A stretch of DNA of 38,470 nt, from the IMG/VR virus record IMGVR_UViG_3300042154_003013, positions 1 to 38,470 of that record; one strand, written 5' to 3'. This DNA comes from a virus. The position numbers and the translations under genes are program-made. Shown here in pieces: positions 26,401 to 33,521 of the stretch (positions are counted from its first letter, which is position 1; the number at the start of each line of letters is the position of its first letter). A model generated the notes under the pieces. It was given only the letters and a program-made list of their open reading frames with translations. It was not told the DNA's origin and searched no databases.

Positions 26401-26549
26401 GCCAATGGTACAGGACGAGTAATTACCTGAGCAATACCAACATAGACTATTACGTCTGTTGCTGAGATACCCAGATCTTGATTGATTAATGAAACAAAAC
26501 TTAGCCTGATTCGACTATTAGGGACGCAGCCCGATACACTGCTGAACAT
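20457..26549 (-). CDS. Giant virion protein with propeller-like, nidogen-like and helical regions (2030 aa)
   Basis: I know no named homologue. The start MFSSVSGCVPNSRIRLSFVS leads to a beta region. Around residues 120-480 strands such as ARPLGVPARVDTFGPTPVIV and NSVATPGYAPAYARVFDDNL suggest an NHL/PQQ-type beta-propeller. Near 560-680 (LTWNFFGNAYTQVNVSTNGF, then ISFGSS) the pattern matches nidogen-like extracellular domains. A long run of beta modules reaches about 1480. About 1540-1780 is strongly helical (HELSTFAKIQEITNRIRSLR), likely coiled coil. A proline-rich segment (FIPLRDLPPVYFIPFDPLLN) and an aromatic C-terminus (GRIFPVTWYIRGG) follow. No transmembrane helix. Size and place suggest a large adhesin or baseplate-attached fibre; the role is inferred. 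Confidence 0.78.
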   Translation of the reverse strand: MFSSVSGCVPNSRIRLSFVSLINQDLGISATDVIVYVGIAQVITRPVPLAVGDIVEIELDTPPGYLGYKFYEYTLNDIQHSFAVVNQNDYRPTLKPNDAPRKWFNYFPREIRTSFYDANSDITRPLGRGINFVNIDATHVVLDHTKEQVNFYSPNRELVTSVYLPSGPVEYKKSGYVDSNNISRVELFVICNDKKLYRIRFDNQFSESSEFFPTITFIRSLELIWYEADLPTGESYIDNRRNSLRSKINPPMTALDVFGGLIWVAGYDTVYVLNKNFQTLATVRIGTESIVSISCLTETTAYAITREGKIYQVTAAGSFTMFYNAARPLGVPARVDTFGPTPVIVVPDPHHQRLLKIVGPVPPVLANSVATPGYAPAYARVFDDNLLITSYDNNKVLKYTSWSDQTVYDFSEKVTIASWVNHTLLAVHYLKDYVTLDLAGIEKVIPINIRPVKGPVTHIGTEPVKLIMLGQESIILHGGPGVTCWVNGIKDEPANTGDNFSISYKAGGSGLHRVSYILGDQAYDIDIEAVGDGEYLNSYKAGAVGINRLSTLSNVTSLLLPTTGNAQTGTTLLNLGLTWNFFGNAYTQVNVSTNGFISFGSSIPTGLFTTVGGLNIDALYVELTDLYQGLALNNTDPNNITFFPLTTGELPAVSYESGSNLGVGYARIRWAGIKGNPDPAGNTITARTSLSSSVDIPSAVPEFSKASTGDYVSGAGIVLPTRVVGNYLTPIFEFLIYKFLSGSRVAVTSYNSNVLSVARYSAVDGAVSYVTSKSRTLSVAPTRPVTTQTNHLLAIFDKTAIIDGKIDSRVTNDWSIRIPTFGAQPNFVYQTGIASITETTDTITCLGIYTEFDGNGNISLVDPQRMFVSSSDFDLLYVNQYLIGIPTGATFVTNKQIIGNSYVIGSSIVHLLSSGDTFTIETTTVTTVSNMPTLANDGVELNKPVSFEFSTLTLSTIFGLALTNITVQGAFITVDTPVSVASGTTITFKSGTPPDEFMYEVGFYQNNKYQFIEYFYDNTSHSATSNIGMSTAARPLGKKILLNTAPAGSSIVYYSEIGTGIFKPLGLGSFDFYLSLGIVAPKIAKGVIKSDYDYTVEFYVDQDLTPQSNVYLAASYGQLHLNGSKYTIDKPIKKNDLIQLTTPFNRALRAIAPILSLGTSQFPIPMMASAAINTLTRHNFLFDNLITNVLVSVTLTVPASDNYYVPDLYRYGLSLFPEFEYIVTRAGNNITLQSGNTYDLFVGDQLTITGILTSAVAADTRDIVLIGQNNAIIATAKTSGPQLVDQLTFDTLIHPYTDNYYYIFSNVAAPYVEELTGYETANIVLTAASGITTANLYIGDVQTDFVINGTRLGNYVANVPIGSNISIRRSFIDYFQSNVVIYQVEFDSAADSNIYLPVGQWNVDNKIISGGDLLQNNISTAKLDAQFASTFNSFDFALTPNNTLPTMFELGEILPLASRPTTFASDRILEEFVRVGTYNLFAISSRVAGSDLSVLLIDRIYQNFLEPNYIKISSITHQYVDAGAYNLIDSIREDSIDSATFSTGKIQDSVSSNHTELYISEINGIVGYGSTFSLTSIDSDLLANYSILTVETAARLIELFSYIDTKFIFILEEIVSFVESSLEEDIENLYTFNLIDPPEAMSGIVGNYGVLASQIASWEESFNYLSTATQADLEKLIQIFSSKLEFLILDRHSEFSSINNSLHEQIATSFKSRHELSTFAKIQEITNRIRSLREKLVSEFRSNVQSLHEADYTFFNFSNTLLMDLSKTELVFTIGSGELKQSWTDVPQFEFDKIFPQVEHFNPIDAEKDYINLIISSADRAELPERSTESLIPVTTTTAMFTELMAVMLPLVKAFTVLNIPFIPLRDLPPVYFIPFDPLLNQPLQILIPLTVMLDIVPDQLIPFDPVLFQDIIWTMEDSIPSVGAVSTYIHYWADQGQFNDKWNLRDFNANNYTRAYTPLVLYTKEYIYQPGGFYNDNDAEDEKVKYYNAGILQIPGTDFWNYRIYFKDRHFCVPRKGRIFPVTWYIRGG

Positions 26550-26596
26550 GTTGCGGTCCCATTAGTTTAATATAGTCAACGCTGATTCTGCCTTGA

Positions 26597-27904
26597 TCAA
26601 GGATAGTTGACGTGGCTGTTTTCAATTTGAATATTTTGAAGTAGGTTTTGTTGATCTGTTGCATTTGGGTCATAACCCATTCTGGTTAAAACCATCAATC
26701 GCATACCAGTACCAAATCGTTCTGTTGAATACAAGGCTGTGTATTCTCTTTTGTAGGTTTCTTCATATACATTGACTAAAACAGCAGTACCTGCACCTAT
26801 TACTTCAGCTCCAACTGTGCCCAACATGTCAAGTTCATCAGCGTAACGATAACGTGGAGTACTAAGATTGTTCAAAAATGTAACAACAAACTCTCCGCTT
26901 TCTGTCAATGATTGTTGTGGGAACGGATTCAACAACGCTGGACTGTCCTCAGTGTCAAAAGCTGCTGGTCTTTTGGTACTTGGTGTAAGAATGTCAACTT
27001 CTCGAACAACAAATTTTTGAAACTGCTGTGGCGATGAAGTACCACTTACACAAAACACAGGACATCTGCTGGTTTCTGCACGAGGGTTACTGTCTTCTCT
27101 AAGCTTTGAACCGCCTCTTACGTGTCCGGTCGTGCGCTCAACTGACCGCTGAATTAAGAACCATCGCAAGGGTGAATTTCCTTGTGTTCCGTCAGGATTG
27201 GGAATGGTGCTGTCAAATGTTCGTTGCGGAACTTCTTCCTGGCTACCTTCCCAAATAGATAAAAATATTCCTCTGTTTGTCAGAGTCATTTGATACGACA
27301 TTGGATATGCCGATTCAGAACTTTTACTAGAATACCTGTTTAACCAAATCCTATTAAATTCAGCTGTTGCAGGCGAAACCCCAATTCCACCAGAAATAAT
27401 AGTAGTTCCAGATGTGGATAGATTACCAATGTTTGCAGTGGCCACCACTGTTGCATTGCCCCAATCGCTACCTATGTTACCTGCTGGCTCTCGTAACGTC
27501 ACGTTACCGTTGGATGATCGGTTATTTAGTTGCGCAATAACTCCGTTATCGTCTAATTGCAACGACGACGCTGCATGCACTGCCAGACGGTAATCGTCAA
27601 TTTGATGGAAACACAATCTCCAACCTGGTTCAGCCAATGAGGTATTTGCACCAACTACTGCTGCATTTGCCAATGGGTCAACGTTGGTTGTTGTTTTTAA
27701 TATATGAACAAATTTTGCCGTTGCACCACCGTTGCTGGTTTTTGCCGATCCAGCAGTGGGCAGTCCCATTACTGCAGAATCGTATGCTGTTTGAAAATAT
27801 TGTGTTGAATTACCAGTGCTGGTGCCGGTAATTTCGGACAAAATATCAGCCAGGATGGCATCAACGGTTGTAAAGCCAAATTTTGTAACTGAATAACAAG
27901 CCAT
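26597..27904 (-). CDS. Virion structural protein, paralogue of the 739-aa protein (435 aa)
   Basis: Begins MACYSVTKFGFTTVDAILAD with a strong SD (AGGAG). From about residue 94 it runs parallel to the gene upstream: GWRLCFHQIDDYRLAVHAAS / LQLDDNGVIAQLN, AYPMSYQMTLTNRGIFLSIW, WFLIQR, PVFCVSG, FVVREVDIL, FLNNLSTPRYRYADELDMLG and the end GTGMRLMVLTRMGYDPNATD. The conserved block FxxNLSTPRxRYxxELDMxG is the clearest marker. I do not recognise a named T4 homologue. The position between the fibre genes and the giants suggests a baseplate- or tail-associated protein. A 47-bp gap follows, holding a perfect 12-bp palindrome (CCTTGATCAAGG) at the stop codon. Confidence 0.8.
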   Translation of the reverse strand: MACYSVTKFGFTTVDAILADILSEITGTSTGNSTQYFQTAYDSAVMGLPTAGSAKTSNGGATAKFVHILKTTTNVDPLANAAVVGANTSLAEPGWRLCFHQIDDYRLAVHAASSLQLDDNGVIAQLNNRSSNGNVTLREPAGNIGSDWGNATVVATANIGNLSTSGTTIISGGIGVSPATAEFNRIWLNRYSSKSSESAYPMSYQMTLTNRGIFLSIWEGSQEEVPQRTFDSTIPNPDGTQGNSPLRWFLIQRSVERTTGHVRGGSKLREDSNPRAETSRCPVFCVSGTSSPQQFQKFVVREVDILTPSTKRPAAFDTEDSPALLNPFPQQSLTESGEFVVTFLNNLSTPRYRYADELDMLGTVGAEVIGAGTAVLVNVYEETYKREYTALYSTERFGTGMRLMVLTRMGYDPNATDQQNLLQNIQIENSHVNYP

Positions 27905-27918
27905 TTAAAAACTCCTAA

Positions 27919-30138
27919 TTATGGTTCTACTTGCGGAATATCTTTAAGAACAGATATTCTTAATCCTGTGTTGTAAGGATTGTTAGCCGGCAATGCTCTA
28001 TATGTCCTAGCGCCTGCTTCGTTGTATGCAGTAATAGATATATCTGTACCAGCCATGCAAACGTCTGCAGATGTTTGGCCAATCATATCCAATTCTTCAG
28101 AATATCTGAATCTAGGTGTAGACAAATTGTGCAAGAATGAAACCAAATACTTACTGTCTTCTGTTAGTGCAACCTGATTGGTTGTATTCAATATTGCAAA
28201 ACTATCTTGTGTGTTGGCATCAGCTGGAACACGATGCGGCACCGACTGCGATATAATCGTAGAGTTTGAAAACACCCATGACAACTTTGTATTTTGAGGA
28301 TCACCTGTGGTTGGATGCAATACATCTTCTTCTCTGAGAATAAATTTCCAATATTGGTATCCAACGGAATTAATACAAAATACAGGAGCACGACCTTTGG
28401 TTAGAACTTTTCCAGTATTTCTATTGGCCGGACGTTGGATCAAAACCCAATTAAAAAAGCTATCGCCGCCGGCACCTATACGCTTGGTTTTTTGCATGGT
28501 ACTCCATGTGCCTTCCCATACACCCCAGAAAACACCGCGGTCAGTCATGGTCAATGCATAATTAAACGGATACGCTTCGGGATCAGTTTGCACTCTGGCT
28601 TCACGATTTATAAAACCTTGTGTTGGATCTGCTACGTTTGGCGAAGCTGCTGTTCCTGTTGGCAACGAACCTAAAATGCCCGAACGGTCTGTCAACGTAA
28701 AAGCTGTACCAGTAGAGGCTGCAAGATATATATTAGCAATGTTTCCATTGTCTTGAAGTTGTAATTCAGTTGCAGCATATACCACCACTGACTGTGGACC
28801 AGCTTCGGGTTTGGTTTTATTTTCTTTAATATCAAATGCCATTCGCCATGGTTGCAATTGATCAAATTTAAATTGCAATGTTTCGCCAGCAGTAAAACTA
28901 CTCAACGGTCTGCTCATTTCAATATTCGCAATAGTTCCAGTGTTGTCCATGGTGATTGCTGAAACATAAACAGAATCGCCCGGACCAATACTGCCGTTTT
29001 GCACTGTGCTTGTTATTGACTGCCCTTCATGTATGCGCGGGCGATAACGCACGCCGTTACCAGCATTGCTGATGCTAGTTATCTCTATATATTTAGAATT
29101 TGTACCCGACACTCGTATATCGCCAACTACACCCAATGGATCATTGAGAGGATCAACTGCCCCATTGGCTTCAACTGTCACTTGCCATGCTTTTGGTGAT
29201 TGAGTTTTGTTGTTTGTAAAGGATGCACCGGTGCCTTTAAATATTACATTGTCCCCTCTTTTCAGAGTAACAGCATTACTTAAGATTATATAAGTGCCAT
29301 CACCTAGAGCTTCTCTGTAACTACCGGGACTGAACGGTACTCCTTCGGTCCCCTTAATGAATTTCATTGGAACTACACTAACCACAGTGGTGCCAGCGGG
29401 TATAACACTATTAGCACTGTTGATTTTTTCTACATCCAATTCTACCAATTGGCCGTTGAATATTCTTTGTGTAAATGCTCCAGTGACAATATTTGCTTGA
29501 AACCATATACCGGTAGCTGGCCACCTGGTACCTAGGGCACCGCCCGATCCTCCAGTACCATAGTCCATGTTCCATTGAGTAGGGTCAACACCGCTAGCTG
29601 GGCTCGGAATAGGAGTAGGAGTACCTACACTGTTTGTAACGTTGCCTAGTATTATATGGCCTGTAGTCGACGACGGTACAGTGTTGGCAACAATTACGTT
29701 TTTATTAACAGGTGTATAATCTATTGCATATGATGCTATCCTATTAGCAGAATTGCTAGTAATAACATTGGCTTCGTAGTTACCTGGCCAGGTAACTGCA
29801 ACATTACTTATAGCACCTGTTCGTGTTACCACATTAGAAACAGTTAATTTAATATTTGAGCCAATTGGTAATTTCAATTCCAATACATTACCAATCCTGT
29901 AACCAATACCAGGGTCAAGTATTTCTATCATTCTTTCCACTATTGGCCACTCTGGAGTAGTCAATACAAAGTTGTTGACATCTGTTAATTTTGCTGATTT
30001 GAATGAAAATTCACCCTGGGTTGTCATGTCGGTAACTGTATCCGTAACCAACGTACCTACATTTGTGTATCCCGATCTTTCAACAGAGTAAAATTGATAT
30101 GTGGGTTTTGAAACCTCATAAATTGTACTGATTGCCAT
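27919..30138 (-). CDS. Virion structural protein, longer paralogue (739 aa)
   Basis: Start MAISTIYEVSKPTYQFYSVE with GGAGAA upstream. The first ~80 and last ~290 residues correspond to the 435-aa protein next to it (LQLQDNGNIANIY, AYPFNYALTMTDRGVFWGVW, NWVLIQRPANRNTGK, PVFCIN, FILREEDVLHPTTG, FLHNLSTPRFRYSEELDMIG, NTGLRISVL). The middle (about 90-440) is an insertion of Gly/Asn/Thr-rich beta modules such as IEILDPGIGYRIGNVLELKL and SNAGNGVRYRPRIHEGQSIT, a repeat style also present in the 410-aa protein. This gives a duplication in which one copy gained, or the other lost, about 300 residues. A GATAAATA box 54 bases upstream suggests it heads a transcription unit with the giants. Confidence 0.82.
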   Translation of the reverse strand: MAISTIYEVSKPTYQFYSVERSGYTNVGTLVTDTVTDMTTQGEFSFKSAKLTDVNNFVLTTPEWPIVERMIEILDPGIGYRIGNVLELKLPIGSNIKLTVSNVVTRTGAISNVAVTWPGNYEANVITSNSANRIASYAIDYTPVNKNVIVANTVPSSTTGHIILGNVTNSVGTPTPIPSPASGVDPTQWNMDYGTGGSGGALGTRWPATGIWFQANIVTGAFTQRIFNGQLVELDVEKINSANSVIPAGTTVVSVVPMKFIKGTEGVPFSPGSYREALGDGTYIILSNAVTLKRGDNVIFKGTGASFTNNKTQSPKAWQVTVEANGAVDPLNDPLGVVGDIRVSGTNSKYIEITSISNAGNGVRYRPRIHEGQSITSTVQNGSIGPGDSVYVSAITMDNTGTIANIEMSRPLSSFTAGETLQFKFDQLQPWRMAFDIKENKTKPEAGPQSVVVYAATELQLQDNGNIANIYLAASTGTAFTLTDRSGILGSLPTGTAASPNVADPTQGFINREARVQTDPEAYPFNYALTMTDRGVFWGVWEGTWSTMQKTKRIGAGGDSFFNWVLIQRPANRNTGKVLTKGRAPVFCINSVGYQYWKFILREEDVLHPTTGDPQNTKLSWVFSNSTIISQSVPHRVPADANTQDSFAILNTTNQVALTEDSKYLVSFLHNLSTPRFRYSEELDMIGQTSADVCMAGTDISITAYNEAGARTYRALPANNPYNTGLRISVLKDIPQVEP

Positions 30139-30192
30139 TTTATTTTTCTCCTGCCCCAGACGCTATGTCCAAGTGTTGTTTAAATATAAAGT

Positions 30193-30200
30193 TATTTATC
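30193..30200 (-). promoter_or_regulatory. Late-promoter-like box GATAAATA
   Basis: In the 92-bp gap between the 280-aa and 739-aa genes the coding strand reads TTGATAAATAACTTTATATT. The exact octamer lies 54 bases before the ATG at 30138, leaving a leader that contains a good SD. Confidence 0.6.
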
Positions 30201-30230
30201 AATTTGTTTCCTATTAGTTTATGCGTAATT

Positions 30231-31073
30231 TTATATAGAGACCCAACTTCCCTGAGAGAATATATACAATCTGTTAGTTGTGCTAAGAAACACTGTTTTG
30301 CCTTCGTATGCCACAGATGGCAGGTATTCCAACATTTCCATTCCAGGACGACTGTCTGTCACACCAGGATAATAATAAAGAGTCAATGTAACAGGTGTTG
30401 CTGCCAAATACGAACTAAGACTGCTCATTCTGACATACACATTGGGTTTGGGTGGTTCTTCCAAATTGGCAAATATGCTGTACTGCCTGCTTTGGAAACT
30501 GCTGCCGTCATTCAATACTACTGTACCGTCGTCGTGCAAATGATCAGGTGTTGCAATAAATGTGTAAGGGTTGGGTTCTCCTCTGTCAGGAGTTCCAAAT
30601 ACTTCAATCTTGACTGGCCTACTGACTGTTATCCCGTACACTATCACGCTGATACCTAAATTCAATTCAAAATCAAGATAGCCGTAGCCCAGCAAACCGT
30701 CATATGACTTTTCAAATTTTCTTCTACGAATTGCCCCTTCAGGGTCTCCTGGTCCCCACACAGTTTCCAAACTGTCAAGACCAATTGAATAGATTGTTTG
30801 CCCAGGACCAGCTGGTGCAGTGGTTGGCAAGCTGTACAATGATCCAACTGTCACGTTGCCGCCGCCTACATATAAATTACCACCCAAGTTGGCATGTAAA
30901 CTTATATTGGCAGACCCAACAACATCCAATTCAACGGTGGGTGTAGAAGTGTTGATACCAACACGCCGTTGTGTTACATCTAAATAAACAAGATTTCCAT
31001 CAAACGATAAATTAATGCCTTGGCGTTCCAGATTTGGAACCAGCATTGGTCCAGATATGCGTCCTATTGTCAT
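30231..31073 (-). CDS. Fibre-type structural protein with VGINT motif (280 aa)
   Basis: MTIGRISGPMLVPNLERQGI, NLSFDGNLVYLDVTQRRVGI and NTSTPTVELDVVGSANISLH form the phage fibre signature xxVGINTxTPxxxLDVxGxxNI (residues about 36-60), followed by NLGGNLYVGGGNVTVG. The remainder is a different beta-rich domain (residues about 110-250), including GLDSLETVWGPGDPEGAIRR and PVKIEVFGTPDRGEPNPYTF, ending LYIFSQGSWVSI, a typical closing strand of tail-associated proteins. It follows the 137-aa gene by 4 bp. Probably a tail-surface protein bridging a shaft-like N-terminus to a second domain, but no precise role can be given. Confidence 0.8.
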   Translation of the reverse strand: MTIGRISGPMLVPNLERQGINLSFDGNLVYLDVTQRRVGINTSTPTVELDVVGSANISLHANLGGNLYVGGGNVTVGSLYSLPTTAPAGPGQTIYSIGLDSLETVWGPGDPEGAIRRRKFEKSYDGLLGYGYLDFELNLGISVIVYGITVSRPVKIEVFGTPDRGEPNPYTFIATPDHLHDDGTVVLNDGSSFQSRQYSIFANLEEPPKPNVYVRMSSLSSYLAATPVTLTLYYYPGVTDSRPGMEMLEYLPSVAYEGKTVFLSTTNRLYIFSQGSWVSI

Positions 31074-31077
31074 GTGC

Positions 31078-31491
31078 TTATCCTGCGAATCCGTGTAATA
31101 TTACAATTGTTTGGCCATCTGGCGGAGCACTAGAAAACAGTATACTGTCATCGTCAACAATATATGCAACTCCGGGATTTTGAAAAACGTTTCCCACAAA
31201 TACCAAAATCTTAATTTCTTGTCCTGTTGGATATACAAATCTAAGAGGACCAAAATTTCTTGTAGTACCATCGCCGTAGAATGTATCCTTGGCTGTTGCT
31301 TTTTCTGATTCAAGGACAACTTTAACTGTTTTCCAGCGTCGACTTGAATACAATTCCATTTCATTACGATCAATGTTGAATCGTATCAACCCATCGACTG
31401 GTGCATTTGGCCCAACTGCATTGCTGCCCATTGGCAATCGAGTGCTGTAACTGCCAGACTTTAATTCTTTGTTTTTTACAAGTCTGCCCAT
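31078..31491 (-). CDS. Small conserved structural protein (137 aa)
   Basis: MGRLVKNKELKSGSYSTRLP, MGSNAVGPNAPVDGLIRFNI, DRNEMELYSSRRWKTVKVV, then a C-terminal beta domain with FYGDGTTRNFGPLRFVYPTG, ILVFVGNVFQNPGVAYIVDD and PPDGQTIVILHGFAG. Both halves are frequent in T4-like phages of marine and freshwater bacteria: the first as a fibre attachment part (GPNAPVxGLIRFNxxxxxxExYxxxxWK), the second as a VFVGNVxQxPGxxYxxxxxxIxFxxAPPxGxxI module. It is separated by 2 bp from the 441-aa gene. Probable virion component; the exact location is not visible. Confidence 0.82.
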   Translation of the reverse strand: MGRLVKNKELKSGSYSTRLPMGSNAVGPNAPVDGLIRFNIDRNEMELYSSRRWKTVKVVLESEKATAKDTFYGDGTTRNFGPLRFVYPTGQEIKILVFVGNVFQNPGVAYIVDDDSILFSSAPPDGQTIVILHGFAG

Positions 31492-31493
31492 GA

Positions 31494-32819
31494 TTATATA
31501 CCAATGCTGGATACTGTAACAACCACATTAGGTAGAGCAAGATTTGAAGAAATATAATCTGTTCTGTATGTCCACTGGTCTACATCCCTACTGGTTGCCA
31601 GTCTTGAATTAACACCAGCAACCAAGAATTCGGCTCTGAATGGGTTCCACAGTATATCTGTTCCAGCTATACCGTTCCAAGGCGGTGTAGACAACGAAAT
31701 ATTTTTGTACCATGTTCTGCCAGCATCGTAGTTGTAAATTTCTGAGTTCAATCCGATTGCATAAAATCCATATCCAGGTTGATACGTAACTCCGCTGATA
31801 CCCGGAGATGTGTTACTCCCTAGTGCTGCCAAGGTTGCGTCATATGCCCAGGTGGTGCCGTTGAGACTCCAGGCCGATTTGTTGTTGTCAATTGACAAGG
31901 CCAGATACCCAACGTCAGGATATCCAGAATATATCAATGATGTCAGTCTGGTATTTGCTCCCCAGGCCAAATTATTTCTCAAACTATTTTTATAAACAAA
32001 CAAGGTACCATCGATGGTAAATGCAATCCTACCACCCTCGCCACCAAGCGCAAACTGTACACCATCCCAGATAACAGAATACACATGAGCTGTTCCCCAG
32101 GCCAAGCCAGTTAATCCAGGATGCACTGTCCAATTTATACCATCTATACTTGATGCAACCAATGAATCGTCGCCCACCATCATGTATATAGATCCATTGT
32201 TGGTAATGTCATTGATGTTAGACAGTCCCCATGACGTCAACGCAATTGCGTTTAAATTGGCCCAAACAACACCGTTGTCCGAAATGGCCATGTGTCCACT
32301 GTTACCGACTGCAATATATTTTCCTCCAGGGATTCGAGTAATTGCATTAACAGCAATGTTAGCAGCCCATCCTATGTCTGTCAGACCTGATTGATAAGTC
32401 CAACTTTCTGCTGTTGGACTAGTGGCCAACTTTCCATTTTCGCCACCAATCATGTATTGTGACAAATCTGACGACCAATGCAATGTTGTAATTGTTCCAG
32501 GATTGGATTGCCATGCTGTTTCCATCAACGCCACAGTACGCACTGAAAACGGATCTAAAACATCTGCATACAATGCATCGCCATGTTCCAGTATCAATTT
32601 TTCTGTGTCTATTACGTATGTGTCATGTGATGTCAATGGTACTTTGTAATAAATTGCTCGGTCGCTGGTTGAAGTTTGACCATTAGGAACTGCATATATA
32701 CTAAATTGAACTTCTATGTCGCCAGTGTTGCAGATATACATAGTCGTGATTGCAGTGTTACCATTGCTGGTAAAAACGCTTGTAGGTGCAACATCAAGTA
32801 TTGTGCTAGTGAATGCCAT
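31494..32819 (-). CDS. Jelly-roll-like domain fused to a BNR/YCF48-like propeller (441 aa)
   Basis: Residues 1-105 (MAFTSTILDVAPTSVFTSNG, ITTMYICNTGDIEVQFSIYA, KLILEHGDALYADVLDPFSV) follow the plan of the three small jelly-roll-like proteins. Residues about 108-430 carry six or seven repeats such as IAVGNSGHMAISDNGVVWAN, MVGDDSLVASSIDGINWTVH and ALGGEGGRIAFTIDGTLFVY. Each has an Asp/Asn-Gly turn and a Trp or Phe, the pattern of BNR or YCF48-like propellers. The strand order suggests one closed propeller on a small connector domain. No sialidase catalytic arginines can be assigned, so binding is more likely than cleavage. SD AGGACAA precedes the start. Confidence 0.8.
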   Translation of the reverse strand: MAFTSTILDVAPTSVFTSNGNTAITTMYICNTGDIEVQFSIYAVPNGQTSTSDRAIYYKVPLTSHDTYVIDTEKLILEHGDALYADVLDPFSVRTVALMETAWQSNPGTITTLHWSSDLSQYMIGGENGKLATSPTAESWTYQSGLTDIGWAANIAVNAITRIPGGKYIAVGNSGHMAISDNGVVWANLNAIALTSWGLSNINDITNNGSIYMMVGDDSLVASSIDGINWTVHPGLTGLAWGTAHVYSVIWDGVQFALGGEGGRIAFTIDGTLFVYKNSLRNNLAWGANTRLTSLIYSGYPDVGYLALSIDNNKSAWSLNGTTWAYDATLAALGSNTSPGISGVTYQPGYGFYAIGLNSEIYNYDAGRTWYKNISLSTPPWNGIAGTDILWNPFRAEFLVAGVNSRLATSRDVDQWTYRTDYISSNLALPNVVVTVSSIGI

Positions 32820-32829
32820 TTTTGTCCTA

Positions 32830-33462
32830 TTATAAAACCAAAGAATATACCACTGCTTTGTGCTTGGTGATCAACTCTTGGTTGTTTGATTTTGTATTTG
32901 TAACATATAATCCAGCGTGCCCGTTGCCAGGCGAGCGTGCTGATAACACTGTTGCACCGCTAACTGGTACTAGATTATTGTTGATTTGCTTTATCTCAAT
33001 TCCTGCATTGGGAGTTGAGTTGGCCGAGAATCCAGGATGAAACACAATGTTGACATTGGCATCAGATCTAATTTCGTACCCATCAACATATAAATTTCCG
33101 CCCAGGTGTGGATCAGGATCATCTTTGACCCGAACCATTAGATTGCCCCAAAATGAACCATCTGTGGTTATTTGCCACCTATCTACTTCTTCGTTCCATC
33201 GTACACCGACGGTGGGTTGATTGCCACGTCTGACTTCAATACCAGCATTGAGCACTGGATCGCCCGATGTAACATTGGCCGACAGCGTGATGATATTATC
33301 ACTGATCAGTGTTTCAATTGATCCAATATTTGTTTGTCTACCTATGACAACAAGATTACCAAAAATGCTGGTTGTGCCGGTTCCGCCTGCTGCATCAATA
33401 TAAATATTTCCGCCAAGGCTTCTTAAAAACCAATCACCAGATACACGGTCAACCGTTGCCAT
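32830..33462 (-). CDS. Fibre shaft-type protein (210 aa)
   Basis: The ATG at 33462 is preferred over an in-frame TTG at 33468, because AGGA lies 7 bases upstream of the ATG. MATVDRVSGDWFLRSLGGNI is followed by TSIFGNLVVIGRQTNIGSIE, TLISDNIITLSANVTSGDPV, LNAGIEVRRGNQPTVGVRWN and EEVDRWQITTDGSFWGNLMV. This is the same shaft repeat as in the 385- and 1000-aa proteins (an [D/N]NIIxL line, an AGI-x-V line, then an RW-x-T line). The C-terminal part (NIVFHPGFSANSTPNAGIEI, LYVTNTKSNNQELITKHKAV) is a further beta module. Small stand-alone shaft; probably assembles with other fibre proteins. A late-promoter box lies 20 bases upstream. Confidence 0.78.
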   Translation of the reverse strand: MATVDRVSGDWFLRSLGGNIYIDAAGGTGTTSIFGNLVVIGRQTNIGSIETLISDNIITLSANVTSGDPVLNAGIEVRRGNQPTVGVRWNEEVDRWQITTDGSFWGNLMVRVKDDPDPHLGGNLYVDGYEIRSDANVNIVFHPGFSANSTPNAGIEIKQINNNLVPVSGATVLSARSPGNGHAGLYVTNTKSNNQELITKHKAVVYSLVL

Positions 33463-33482
33463 ATACAAATCCTATTATTAGA

Positions 33483-33490
33483 TATTTATC
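33483..33490 (-). promoter_or_regulatory. Late-promoter-like box GATAAATA
   Basis: Exact octamer on the coding strand directly after a terminator (33495-33521) and 20 bases before the ATG at 33462. The order terminator, then box, then gene argues that the box is a real start of transcription. Confidence 0.65.
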
Positions 33491-33494
33491 ATCT

Positions 33495-33521
33495 AAAAAA
33501 ATAGCACCCGAAGGTGCTATT
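33495..33521 (-). terminator. Rho-independent terminator after the 410-aa gene
   Basis: Perfect 10-bp stem AAATAGCACC (33498-33507) with GGTGCTATTT (33512-33521), loop TTCG on the minus strand (a stable UUCG tetraloop). It is followed on the minus strand by a run of seven T (complement of 33495-33501). It lies about 60 bp after the stop of the 410-aa gene, a good position for its 3' end. Confidence 0.9.

Noticed and set aside
26591-26602. Perfect palindrome CCTTGATCAAGG as a terminator or operator
   Set aside because: It has no loop or T run and overlaps the stop codon of the 435-aa gene; a 12-bp palindrome in 38 kb is not strong evidence of a regulatory site.
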